From assembly GCF_032818155.1 (NCBI RefSeq), contig NZ_CP102589.1, forward strand, positions 1,598,001 to 1,662,000: a stretch of 64,000 bases of DNA, written 5' to 3'. The translations under genes and the position numbers were made by a program. Shown here piece after piece: positions 45,638 to 53,330 of the stretch. The DNA comes from Niallia taxi. GTDB taxonomy: Bacteria; Bacillota; Bacilli; Bacillales; Cytobacillaceae. Each line of letters begins with the position of its first letter. Position 1 is the stretch's first letter. Under the pieces are notes generated by a model. That model saw nothing but the letters and a program-made list of their open reading frames with translations. It was not told where the DNA came from and did not search any database.

Positions 45638-45736
45638 TTATCCACAATCTCCCGTGGATAACCTGTGGTTAAGTTGTTTGTAAGTATAAAGATGTTTATT
45701 ATAACAAAGGGTATAATGTGTATAAGGTTATCCACA
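45638..45736. promoter_or_regulatory. cluster of four DnaA boxes upstream of sda
   Basis: TTATCCACA at 45638-45646 and 45728-45736 are perfect boxes. CGTGGATAA (45653-45661) and TGTGGTTAA (45664-45672) are reverse boxes with one mismatch each. The cluster is 28-126 bp upstream of the putative sda -35. DnaA is known to activate sda in B. subtilis. The gap 45529-45951 (423 bp) holds no gene; a TATAAT at 45825 may serve yqeG. Confidence 0.88.
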
Positions 45737-45951
45737 TATGTTGAATTTTGCGTTTTTTGTCGAAAAATATTTTTAGAATATAAAAAAAAGTAGTCATTAA
45801 CTTCTTTTCGTGGGTAGAAAAAGGTATAATATTACTTTCATTAAATTTGTTTTGCGGATATAAATTAATATAGTGTGACGTACATACAACTGGAATGAAC
45901 ATATAATTGAAATTCTTCTGATCAACTAGTAGATAAAAGAGGTGTCCATCA

Positions 45952-46467
45952 TTGTTAAATAATTTTTTGCCTGATCAGTTTGTTAAAAATATATTCGAAA
46001 TTACGCCAGAGCTTCTGAAAGAAAAAGGAGTAAAGGGCATTATAACGGATCTTGACAATACACTTGTTGAATGGGACCGTCCGTTGGCAACGCCACAGAT
46101 ATTGGAATGGTTCGAAGATATGAAGAAAAACAATATAAAAGTTACAATCGTTTCAAATAATAAGGAAGGAAGAGTAAAGTCCTTTTCTGATCCTTTAAAC
46201 ATCCCATTTATCTTTGCAGCAAGAAAACCAATGGGCAGAGCCTTTCGCAGAGCGCTTAAGGAAATGGAGCTCTCAAAAACGGAAGCAGTCGTCATTGGAG
46301 ATCAGCTGCTTACAGATGTTCTCGGCGGAAACCGCAGCGGATTTCACACAATCCTCGTTGTGCCTGTAGCTCAAACAGATGGATTTGCGACAAGGTTGAA
46401 CAGAAAAATTGAAAGAAGAATTTTAAATTGGTTCCGGAAAAAAGGAAAATTGACTTGGGAGGATTAA
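45952..46467 (+). CDS. yqeG: YqeG family HAD-type phosphatase
   Basis: 171 residues. HAD motif I DLDNTLVEWD (about 36-45), motif II VSNN, lysine in AARKPMGRAF, motif III GDQLLTDVLGGNRSG. Phosphatase of unknown physiological substrate, IIIA subfamily. First gene of the yqeG-yqeH-aroE-yhbY-nadD-yqeK-rsfS-yqeM operon. TTG start after AAGAGGTG. Confidence 0.92.
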   Translation: MLNNFLPDQFVKNIFEITPELLKEKGVKGIITDLDNTLVEWDRPLATPQILEWFEDMKKNNIKVTIVSNNKEGRVKSFSDPLNIPFIFAARKPMGRAFRRALKEMELSKTEAVVIGDQLLTDVLGGNRSGFHTILVVPVAQTDGFATRLNRKIERRILNWFRKKGKLTWED

Positions 46468-46470
46468 TAA

Positions 46471-47574
46471 GTGACAGAAAGAATACATTGCTTTGGATGC
46501 GGAGTTGCCATTCAGACTGAAAATAAAGAGGAGCTTGGTTATGCACCTGCTTCTTCTTTAGAGAAGGAAACGATAATTTGCCAGCGCTGCTTCCGCTTGA
46601 AGCATTATAATGAAGTACAGGATGTATCATTGACAGATGATGATTTCTTAAAGATACTGAATGAAATCGGCAGAAGTGACAGTCTCATTGTAAAGATTGT
46701 TGATATATTTGATTTTAATGGCAGCTGGCTTCCTGGGCTGCATCGCTTTACAGGCAAGAACAAAGTGTTGCTGATAGGAAATAAAGTTGACCTGCTTCCA
46801 AAGTCAGTTAACAAGCAAAAAGTAATCAATTGGATGAAAAAAGAAGCGAAGGATCTTGGCTTAAGACCTGCTGATGTCTTTTTAGTAAGCGCCCAAAAGG
46901 GTCAAAGCATTAAAGAAGTGCTTGAGGCTATTGAGTATCACCGCGAAGGAAAAGACGTTTATGTAGTTGGTTGTACGAATGTAGGTAAATCGACATTCAT
47001 CAACTCTGTCCTTAAAGAGGTTTCTGGAGAGGAAAATATCATTACAACATCTCATTTCCCAGGAACTACGCTTGATATAATAGAAATCCCATTATCAGAC
47101 GGTAAGGCGTTAGTAGATACACCAGGAATTATTAACCACCATCAAATGGCTCACTTTGTTGATAAAAGAGATTTAAAGGTTATTACTCCGAAAAAAGAAA
47201 TAAAATCGAAAGTGTTCCAGCTGAATGAAGGACAAACATTGTTCTTTGGAGGTTTAGCGCGCTTTGATTTTACTAGCGGTGACCGCCATTCATTCGTTTG
47301 CTATTTCTCTAATGAACTGGATATCCACCGCACTAAAACAGAAAATGCTGATGCACTTTATGAAAAGCATGCCGGGGAAATGCTGACACCTCCAAAACGA
47401 GATGAAATGGAGCATTTTCCAAAGCTAATTAAGCATGAATTCACGATAAAAGAACCGAAAACAGATATTGTTTTTTCAGGACTTGGCTGGATTACTGTGA
47501 ATGAGCCAAATATTAAAGTTTCTGTGTATGTTCCACAAGGTGTTCATGCAATGATCAGAAAGTCGCTAATCTAA
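46471..47574 (+). CDS. yqeH: circularly permuted GTPase YqeH (30S assembly)
   Basis: 367 residues. N-terminal zinc finger CFGCG…CQRCF (residues about 5-36), then GTPase motifs in permuted order: G4 NKVDLLP, G5 SAQKG, G1 GCTNVGKST, G3 DTPG. C-terminal TRAP-like domain. Needed for small ribosomal subunit biogenesis. GTG start 3 bases after yqeG with GGAGG. Confidence 0.95.
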   Translation: MTERIHCFGCGVAIQTENKEELGYAPASSLEKETIICQRCFRLKHYNEVQDVSLTDDDFLKILNEIGRSDSLIVKIVDIFDFNGSWLPGLHRFTGKNKVLLIGNKVDLLPKSVNKQKVINWMKKEAKDLGLRPADVFLVSAQKGQSIKEVLEAIEYHREGKDVYVVGCTNVGKSTFINSVLKEVSGEENIITTSHFPGTTLDIIEIPLSDGKALVDTPGIINHHQMAHFVDKRDLKVITPKKEIKSKVFQLNEGQTLFFGGLARFDFTSGDRHSFVCYFSNELDIHRTKTENADALYEKHAGEMLTPPKRDEMEHFPKLIKHEFTIKEPKTDIVFSGLGWITVNEPNIKVSVYVPQGVHAMIRKSLI

Positions 47575-47602
47575 AGAGAGAGAATAAACAGGGAGAGTGG
47601 AT

Positions 47603-48433
47603 ATGAAAAGGTTTGCGGTTATAGGGGATCCAATTAAACATTCTATGTCACCATATATGCATAATGATTTGTTTCAGCACTATCAAATCGACGCTCGATA
47701 TGATAGGGTTCATATTGAAAAGGGAATGCTAGAAACGGGACTGGAACTATTGAAAAAAGACGGTTTGGCCGGATTTAACGTAACCGTTCCTCATAAAACG
47801 GACATCCTCCCTTTTTTGGATGAACTTGATCCTCTTTGCAAAGAGATTGGTGCTGTTAACACTGTTGTGAATGAAAATGGAAAATGGATTGGCTATAATA
47901 CAGATGGGGCTGGTTATCTGGCAGGCATCCTTAAGGTGATGCCTGAATTAAAGGATAAAAAAACGTTAATGATTGGTGCTGGCGGTGCTGCTAGAGCCAT
48001 TTATTTCACTTTAGCTCATCATGGTGTCGAAATCATTGATATAGTCAACCGCACAAAAGTGACAGCAGAGCAATTAAAGGCAGCCTGTCCTTACCCGGTT
48101 CAAACGGAAATACTGTCTGCTGTAGCAGCAGAACAGCAGCTCGGAGAATATGACTTAATCATCCAGACAACATCTATAGGAATGTCACCTGAAATAGATG
48201 ACTCTCCGTTAGATGTAACGAATATAAAAGAAAATGCTCTTATAAGCGATATTATATATAATCCGCTCGAGCCAAAAATCCTGCAAGAAGGTAAAAGCCG
48301 TGGAGCAATTGTTCAAAATGGAATTGAGATGTTCGTATATCAAGGGGCATTAGCGTTTGAAAAGTGGCTAGGCCTGATGCCGGACACAGATAGAATGAGA
48401 AAAAATGTAAGGAAACAACTAGGAGGCAACTAA
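47603..48433 (+). CDS. aroE: shikimate dehydrogenase
   Basis: 276 residues. N-terminal AVIGDPIKHSMSPYMHN (shikimate-binding Ser), catalytic lysine and NVTVPHK, D in NTDGAG, NADP-binding GAGGAARA. Reduces 3-dehydroshikimate. ATG 47603 is preferred over GTG 47597 by SD GGGAGA spacing. Confidence 0.95.
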   Translation: MKRFAVIGDPIKHSMSPYMHNDLFQHYQIDARYDRVHIEKGMLETGLELLKKDGLAGFNVTVPHKTDILPFLDELDPLCKEIGAVNTVVNENGKWIGYNTDGAGYLAGILKVMPELKDKKTLMIGAGGAARAIYFTLAHHGVEIIDIVNRTKVTAEQLKAACPYPVQTEILSAVAAEQQLGEYDLIIQTTSIGMSPEIDDSPLDVTNIKENALISDIIYNPLEPKILQEGKSRGAIVQNGIEMFVYQGALAFEKWLGLMPDTDRMRKNVRKQLGGN

Positions 48434-48727
48434 ATGCTAAAGGGTAAACAAAAAAGATACTTGCGTGCAATGGCACACCATTTGAATCCGATTTTCCAAG
48501 TTGGAAAAGGCGGAGTGAATGAAAACATGATTAAGCAAATTGGCGAGGCACTTGAAGTAAGAGAGCTTCTAAAAGTAAGTGTGCTTCAAAACTGTGAAGA
48601 AGACAAAAGTGTTGTGGCAAGAGAGCTTGCTGAAGGAACTAAAGCAGAGCTTGTACAGTTAATTGGTTCAACAATTGTTCTTTACAAGGAATCAAAAGAG
48701 AACAAAAGCATTAACTTGCCATCATAA
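48434..48727 (+). CDS. yhbY: CRM-domain RNA-binding protein YhbY (YqeI)
   Basis: 97 residues: KGKQKRYLRAMAHHLNPIFQVGKGGVNE, the CRM/YhbY signature with the GKGG loop. Binds pre-50S ribosomal particles in E. coli. SD GGAGGCAAC overlaps the aroE stop. Confidence 0.93.
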   Translation: MLKGKQKRYLRAMAHHLNPIFQVGKGGVNENMIKQIGEALEVRELLKVSVLQNCEEDKSVVARELAEGTKAELVQLIGSTIVLYKESKENKSINLPS

Positions 48728-48754
48728 TCATAATCGTTAGAAGAGGCGATATCT

Positions 48755-49327
48755 TTGAGAAAAAAGATTGGAATATTGGGAGGAACATTTGACCCTCCTC
48801 ATATCGGTCATCTAATTATTGCGAATGAGGTCATGCATCATGAAAATTTGGATGAGATTTGGTTTATGCCAAATCAGGAGCCTCCGCATAAAATAAAATC
48901 AGGGAGCGCATCCAACGAAGACCGTTTAGCGATGCTGCGTCTAGCAATTAAGGATAAGGAAGGGTTTCATGTCCAGACGATTGAACTGGACAGGGAAGGC
49001 AAATCCTATACTTTTGATACGATGACTATCTTAAAAGAAATGCATCCTGAATTTGAATTTCATTTCATCATTGGTGCCGATATGGTCGAGTACTTACCAA
49101 AATGGTACATGATTGATGAATTGCTTCAACTGGTCCATTTTATAAGCGTTAATAGGCCAAACTATAGCAGTGATACAAGCTATCCCGTACAATTTGTCGA
49201 AGTACCGGATATTAACATATCCTCAAAGCTGATAAGAGGCAGGCTTATAAAGGGAGAAACTATATCGTTTCTTGTTAAAGAAGAAGTGGAACGATATATT
49301 AAGGAGAAGAGATTATATGAATCGTGA
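48755..49327 (+). CDS. nadD: nicotinate-nucleotide adenylyltransferase
   Basis: 190 residues. [12 protein letters not shown] at about 9-20 includes the (T/H)xGH nucleotidyl transferase motif, with [10 protein letters not shown] and [10 protein letters not shown] near the C-terminus (ISSTxIR equivalent). Makes NaAD in NAD synthesis. TTG start after AGAGGCG. Its end overlaps yqeK by 11 bases. Confidence 0.95.
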   Translation: MRKKIGILGGTFDPPHIGHLIIANEVMHHENLDEIWFMPNQEPPHKIKSGSASNEDRLAMLRLAIKDKEGFHVQTIELDREGKSYTFDTMTILKEMHPEFEFHFIIGADMVEYLPKWYMIDELLQLVHFISVNRPNYSSDTSYPVQFVEVPDINISSKLIRGRLIKGETISFLVKEEVERYIKEKRLYES

Positions 49328-49886
49328 ACAAGCGCTTCTCATCGTAAAAAAACAATTGACAGAACAGCGGTATGTTCACACAATTGGTGTCATGGGAACA
49401 GCCATTGAACTGGCGAAGCGATATGATGAAGATACGGAAAAAGCGGAATTGGCAGCCATTTTTCATGACTATGCAAAATTTCGTCCGAAAGAAGAAATGA
49501 AACAAATCATTATTGATGAAAAAATGGATAAAACATTGTTAGCCTTTCATTCTGAACTTTGGCATGCTCCTGTTGGGGCTTACTTAGTCGAAAAGGAAGC
49601 AGGCATAAATGATCAAGCAGTGCTTAATGCCATTAAGTATCATACTTCTGGAAGACCTGGAATGAGCAAACTGGAAAAAATCATTTACTTAGCAGATTAT
49701 ATCGAGCCAGGAAGATCCTTCCCTGGAGTCGATGAGGTTAGAGAATTAGCGATGATCAGTTTGGATGATGCTTTTATAAAATCAGTTAAAAATACAATTT
49801 CATTTTTAATGAGCCGCAACCAATCGGTCTTTCCTGCGACATTTGAAATGTATAACAGCTTTGTAACAAAAACGGAGGTAGAATAA
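49317..49886 (+). CDS. yqeK: HD-domain hydrolase YqeK (Ap4A hydrolase family)
   Basis: 189 residues. HD motif: H in YVHTIGVMG, then HDYAKF, H in WHAPVGAYL, and D in LADYIEPGR. YqeK enzymes hydrolyse diadenosine tetraphosphate symmetrically. ATG 49317 with AAGGAGAAGAG; it overlaps the end of nadD, so translation is coupled. The longer frame from 49272 is rejected. Confidence 0.92.
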   Translation: MNREQALLIVKKQLTEQRYVHTIGVMGTAIELAKRYDEDTEKAELAAIFHDYAKFRPKEEMKQIIIDEKMDKTLLAFHSELWHAPVGAYLVEKEAGINDQAVLNAIKYHTSGRPGMSKLEKIIYLADYIEPGRSFPGVDEVRELAMISLDDAFIKSVKNTISFLMSRNQSVFPATFEMYNSFVTKTEVE

Positions 49887-50243
49887 ATGGAAGAACGTAA
49901 TTTGCTTTTGACTGCTGTTAAAGCAGCAGATGATAAACGAGCAGAAAATATAGTAGCATTAAACATGAAAGGAATCTCTTTAGTCTCAGATTATTTCGTG
50001 ATTTGTCACGGTAATTCTGATAAACAGGTGCAGGCAATTGCGAATGAGATTAAAGATAAATGTGGAGAAATTGGTGTAACAGTCAAGCGTTTGGAAGGAT
50101 TCCAAGAAGCGAAATGGATTCTTGTTGACCTTGGAGACATCGTTGTGCACGTCTTTCACCGTGATGAAAGAACGTATTACAATTTGGAAAGACTTTGGGG
50201 AGATGCACCAGTTGAAAATATCCAAAGTGTGATTGAGCAATGA
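49887..50243 (+). CDS. rsfS: ribosome silencing factor RsfS
   Basis: 118 residues. DUF143 core: AADDKRAENIVALNMKGISLVSDYFVICHGNSD, with WILVDLGDIVVHVFH near the end. Binds L14 and prevents subunit joining in starvation. SD GGAGG in the end of yqeK; ATGA overlap with yqeM. Confidence 0.95.
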   Translation: MEERNLLLTAVKAADDKRAENIVALNMKGISLVSDYFVICHGNSDKQVQAIANEIKDKCGEIGVTVKRLEGFQEAKWILVDLGDIVVHVFHRDERTYYNLERLWGDAPVENIQSVIEQ

Positions 50244-50983
50244 GTTATCAGCAATTCGCTTATCTATATGACAGGTTGATGGATGATGTTCCATATGATA
50301 AGTGGGTGGAGCTCCTATTAGCAGCGAGACAGGAGTACAACATAAAGGGCAGTAATCTCCTTGATTTAGCCTGTGGTACTGGTGAGCTGTCCGTTAGGCT
50401 GGCTCAAAAGGGGTTTGCTGTAACAGGTGCAGATATTTCTTCAGATATGCTAAGTGTTGCTCAAAACAAAGCGGCAGAACATAATCTTTCTGTGTTTTTT
50501 ATGGAGAAGGACATGTCAGAGCTTGAGGATTTACCATTGTTTGATTTCATCGGTATCTTTTGTGATTCATTAAATTACCTGCAGACAGAAGAACAGGTTG
50601 TGAACACATTTAAGGGTGTATATGAGCACTTAGATGATGGCGGATTATTTATGTTTGACGTTCATTCCTTGTATAAAATGAACCATCTTTTCCAAAATCA
50701 AACGTATGCACTGAATGATGAAGATGTCAGTCTTATTTGGCTCTGCTATGAAGGAGAACATCCTAACAGTGTCGAGCATGATTTATCGTTTTTCCATTTG
50801 GACGAGTCCACACAGCAATATAATCGTTATGATGAATTGCATTTTCAACGGACTTTTTCAATAGAGCAATACAGCAGTTGGCTTAAATCCGCCGGTTTTT
50901 CGATTCAGAAAGTGACCGCGGATTTTCAGAATGGCGAAATAAAAGAGGACGCAGAGAGAATCTTTTTTTACTGCATGAAATAA
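50240..50983 (+). CDS. yqeM: class I SAM-dependent methyltransferase YqeM
   Basis: 247 residues. Motif I LDLACGTGELSVRLA (about 40-54), VTGADIS, and FCDSLNYL in place of motif IV. Substrate unknown. Last gene of the yqeG operon, followed by a terminator. Confidence 0.9.
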   Translation: MSYQQFAYLYDRLMDDVPYDKWVELLLAARQEYNIKGSNLLDLACGTGELSVRLAQKGFAVTGADISSDMLSVAQNKAAEHNLSVFFMEKDMSELEDLPLFDFIGIFCDSLNYLQTEEQVVNTFKGVYEHLDDGGLFMFDVHSLYKMNHLFQNQTYALNDEDVSLIWLCYEGEHPNSVEHDLSFFHLDESTQQYNRYDELHFQRTFSIEQYSSWLKSAGFSIQKVTADFQNGEIKEDAERIFFYCMK

Positions 50984-50989
50984 CTAAAG

Positions 50990-51019
50990 AAACACACCTT
51001 TTTTGAGGTGTGTTTTTTA
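50990..51019 (+). terminator. terminator after yqeM
   Basis: AACACACCT / AGGTGTGTT with a T-rich loop, then TTTTA. Confidence 0.88.
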
Positions 51020-51114
51020 TGTACACTTTTTGTGTAAAAGCTAGTTACAAGAAAAAACAAACTAATAAGCAGGAATTTTCTTTTACGTCTCGAATGGTAT
51101 AATAGCAGAAATTC

Positions 51115-51948
51115 CTAAATATTTTTATGGATAACTAAGGAATTTTTGACTGACTGTAAATCCTCTTCAAATTTATGCTGTGTTGCTTGAAACAGTTGAT
51201 TGAATGTATCACCAATGTTCTTTTCCAATACGTTAATGCCTTCTCCTGTGACCCCGCCTTTTACACTAACCTTTTCTTGCAGTGTCGGTAATGTGTAATA
51301 CCCCTTTTCTAACAGCTGTCCTAGCCCTATCAGCATCTCACTTGCCAGCTTTGTGGCCGTGTCGGCGTCAATGTCCGTTTCCTCAACAGCCCCATCAATA
51401 AAGCGCTGTGTCAAATAGCTGAAAAATGCAGGTCCGCAGCTGACGATATCTGACGCAACTCTTGTAATGTTATCAGCAATCTCAGTAGGTGTAGAGAAAT
51501 TGTTAAACAGTGTACTTAAAGCATGCTTCCATTCTTGTGTACAGTTGCTTCCATAAGAAAATAATGCTACCCCACATAGTGCTCTATTTGTAATGCTCGG
51601 GATAATTCGAGCGACAGAGCATGACACTGCATCCTCTAGCTGCTCTGTATTAATGGGGCTTGTAATGGACACAACACATTTGTCTGCCGAAAGATATGGA
51701 GCGATGTCAGAAGCTACACTAAAGACATCATGCGGCTTTACACACAAAAAAATAAGATCAGCATTTTGCGCAACCTTCTTGGCTGTTTTTAAAACAGTAA
51801 CTGCCGGATATATCTCCTTAATTTGAATTGCTTTTGCCAGCGTACGATTTTGTATTAGTAAGTCAGCAGGAGAAATAGCCTTACTTTCAAGCAATGCCTC
51901 TATAAGAATTTTCCCCATATTGCCTGTTCCAATCATTCCTATTTTCAC
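51115..51948 (-). CDS. comER: ComER, pyrroline-5-carboxylate reductase-like
   Basis: 277 residues on the minus strand. Rossmann start MKIGMIGTGNMGKIL, then FLCVKPHDVF and ITSPINTEQL, CGPAFFSYLTQ and the ProC-like KGGVTGEGI. Divergent from comEA, as in B. subtilis. ComER is a ProC relative with no firmly established reaction; reported to affect biofilm and sporulation. Confidence 0.93.
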   Translation of the reverse strand: MKIGMIGTGNMGKILIEALLESKAISPADLLIQNRTLAKAIQIKEIYPAVTVLKTAKKVAQNADLIFLCVKPHDVFSVASDIAPYLSADKCVVSITSPINTEQLEDAVSCSVARIIPSITNRALCGVALFSYGSNCTQEWKHALSTLFNNFSTPTEIADNITRVASDIVSCGPAFFSYLTQRFIDGAVEETDIDADTATKLASEMLIGLGQLLEKGYYTLPTLQEKVSVKGGVTGEGINVLEKNIGDTFNQLFQATQHKFEEDLQSVKNSLVIHKNI

Positions 51949-52036
51949 GGTTTATTTCCCCCCTATAATGAGCGGTTTCTCATATAACGATATGAGTGTT
52001 TAACATGGATTATACCTAGAAAGGAAGAATACTGAC

Positions 52037-52633
52037 ATGAAATGGCTTTCAGAAAAAAGACTTATTATATTGCTTTGCGCGGCACTTGCTGTGTTTATTG
52101 GGTATCACTTTGTTTCTAAAGCAAATGAGACTGCAGCAGGAATAGAGCTGGGAGAGCTGGCTGATGCTGGCATGGAGGAAGCACAAGTAAAACAGGAGCC
52201 AGAGCCAGATATCTATGTCGATGTGAAAGGAGCTGTTAAGGCTCCCGGCTTGTATGAAGCAAAACAAGGAGAACGGGTCATGGATATAATTGAAAGGGCG
52301 AATGGATTCACAAACGAAGCTGACGAAAATGCGATCAATCTCGCAGAAAGAGTGGAAGATGAGATGATTGTTTATATTCCAAAGCTTGGTGAGGAGCTAA
52401 AAAGTGTTAATGGTGATGCAGGACAGAATGGGGATACAGCCCTTGTAAACATTAATGAAGCAAACAGCAGTCAATTGCTTACATTGCCTGGAATAGGAGA
52501 AGCTAAAGCATCTGCAATTATGGATTACAGAGAACAAAATGGCGGGTTTAAGGATGCGGCTGAATTAAAGGAAATAAGCGGGATTGGTGAGAAAACTTTT
52601 GAAAAGTTAAAGGAGCTTATCACAGTAAAGTAG
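52037..52633 (+). CDS. comEA: competence DNA receptor ComEA
   Basis: 198 residues: TM anchor (about 8-25), SLBB domain (YVDVKGAVKAPGLYEAKQG, about 55-110), linker with Gly/Asp, and a C-terminal helix-hairpin-helix pair (VNINEANSSQLLTLPGIGEAKA, residues about 136-157; ISGIGEKTFEKLKEL). Binds double-stranded DNA outside the membrane for transformation. Confidence 0.95.
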   Translation: MKWLSEKRLIILLCAALAVFIGYHFVSKANETAAGIELGELADAGMEEAQVKQEPEPDIYVDVKGAVKAPGLYEAKQGERVMDIIERANGFTNEADENAINLAERVEDEMIVYIPKLGEELKSVNGDAGQNGDTALVNINEANSSQLLTLPGIGEAKASAIMDYREQNGGFKDAAELKEISGIGEKTFEKLKELITVK

Positions 52634-52718
52634 CGTTTCTGATGTCAAATTGACGTAGAGATGTCTTGCATATAAACTAAGGATAGTTTTTAAGATCTTT
52701 TTTAGGAGTGGCTGAAAA

Positions 52719-53306
52719 ATGGAAAGATTATCTTGGAATGAATATTTTATGGCACAAAGTGAATTACTTGCATTGAGGAGTACATGTACTAGGCTTGCTG
52801 TCGGTGCAACAATTGTCAGGGATAAAAGAATCATAGCAGGAGGCTACAATGGCAGTATTGCTGGTGGGGTGCACTGTATGGATGAAGGCTGTTACGTAAT
52901 TGATCATCATTGTGTCCGCACGATTCATGCAGAAATGAATGCCATCCTGCAATGTGCTAAGTTTGGTGTGGCAACAGCCTCAGCAGACATTTATGTTACT
53001 CATTTTCCTTGCCTGCAATGCTGTAAGGCGATTGTACAGGCCGGTATTAAGACAGTATATTATGAACATGATTATAAAAACCACCCATATGCGATTGAGC
53101 TTTTTAAACAGGCAAAGGTACATGTTGAAAAGGTAGAAAAACAACAGGTTATTTTTGATAATAATAAAATGGAAAAGAAGCTATTTGTTGAGACGTTGTT
53201 AAATCAGCTGAAAGATAGCAGGGAGGACATGGAAGGGATTGAGGAATTAGAAAAGCAAGCAGAAGAGCTGTTTTCCATTATCCCTACAGAAACTTCTTCA
53301 GTATAA
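52719..53306 (+). CDS. comEB: ComEB, deoxycytidylate deaminase family
   Basis: 195 residues. Zinc motif HAEMNAIL (His and catalytic Glu) and PCLQCC (two Cys ligands). The ComEB C-terminal extension (about 145-195) is helical. Converts dCMP to dUMP; its role in competence is indirect. Its final codons and stop lie inside a 12-bp hairpin before comEC. Confidence 0.93.
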   Translation: MERLSWNEYFMAQSELLALRSTCTRLAVGATIVRDKRIIAGGYNGSIAGGVHCMDEGCYVIDHHCVRTIHAEMNAILQCAKFGVATASADIYVTHFPCLQCCKAIVQAGIKTVYYEHDYKNHPYAIELFKQAKVHVEKVEKQQVIFDNNKMEKKLFVETLLNQLKDSREDMEGIEELEKQAEELFSIIPTETSSV

Positions 53307-53319
53307 GGAAGAAGTTTCT
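53288..53319 (+). other. hairpin covering the comEB stop and comEC SD
   Basis: AGAAACTTCTTC (53288-53299) pairs perfectly with GAAGAAGTTTCT (53308-53319). The loop AGTATAAG holds the comEB stop codon. The only SD-like sequence for comEC, AAGGAAGAAG, is in the 3' arm. CTTTAAATTTT follows, then the comEC ATG. Confidence 0.75.
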
Positions 53320-53330
53320 CTTTAAATTTT

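Noticed and set aside
45388..45951. DnaA boxes as a chromosomal origin
   Set aside because: No dnaA, dnaN or AT-rich unwinding array nearby, and the boxes fit known sda regulation.
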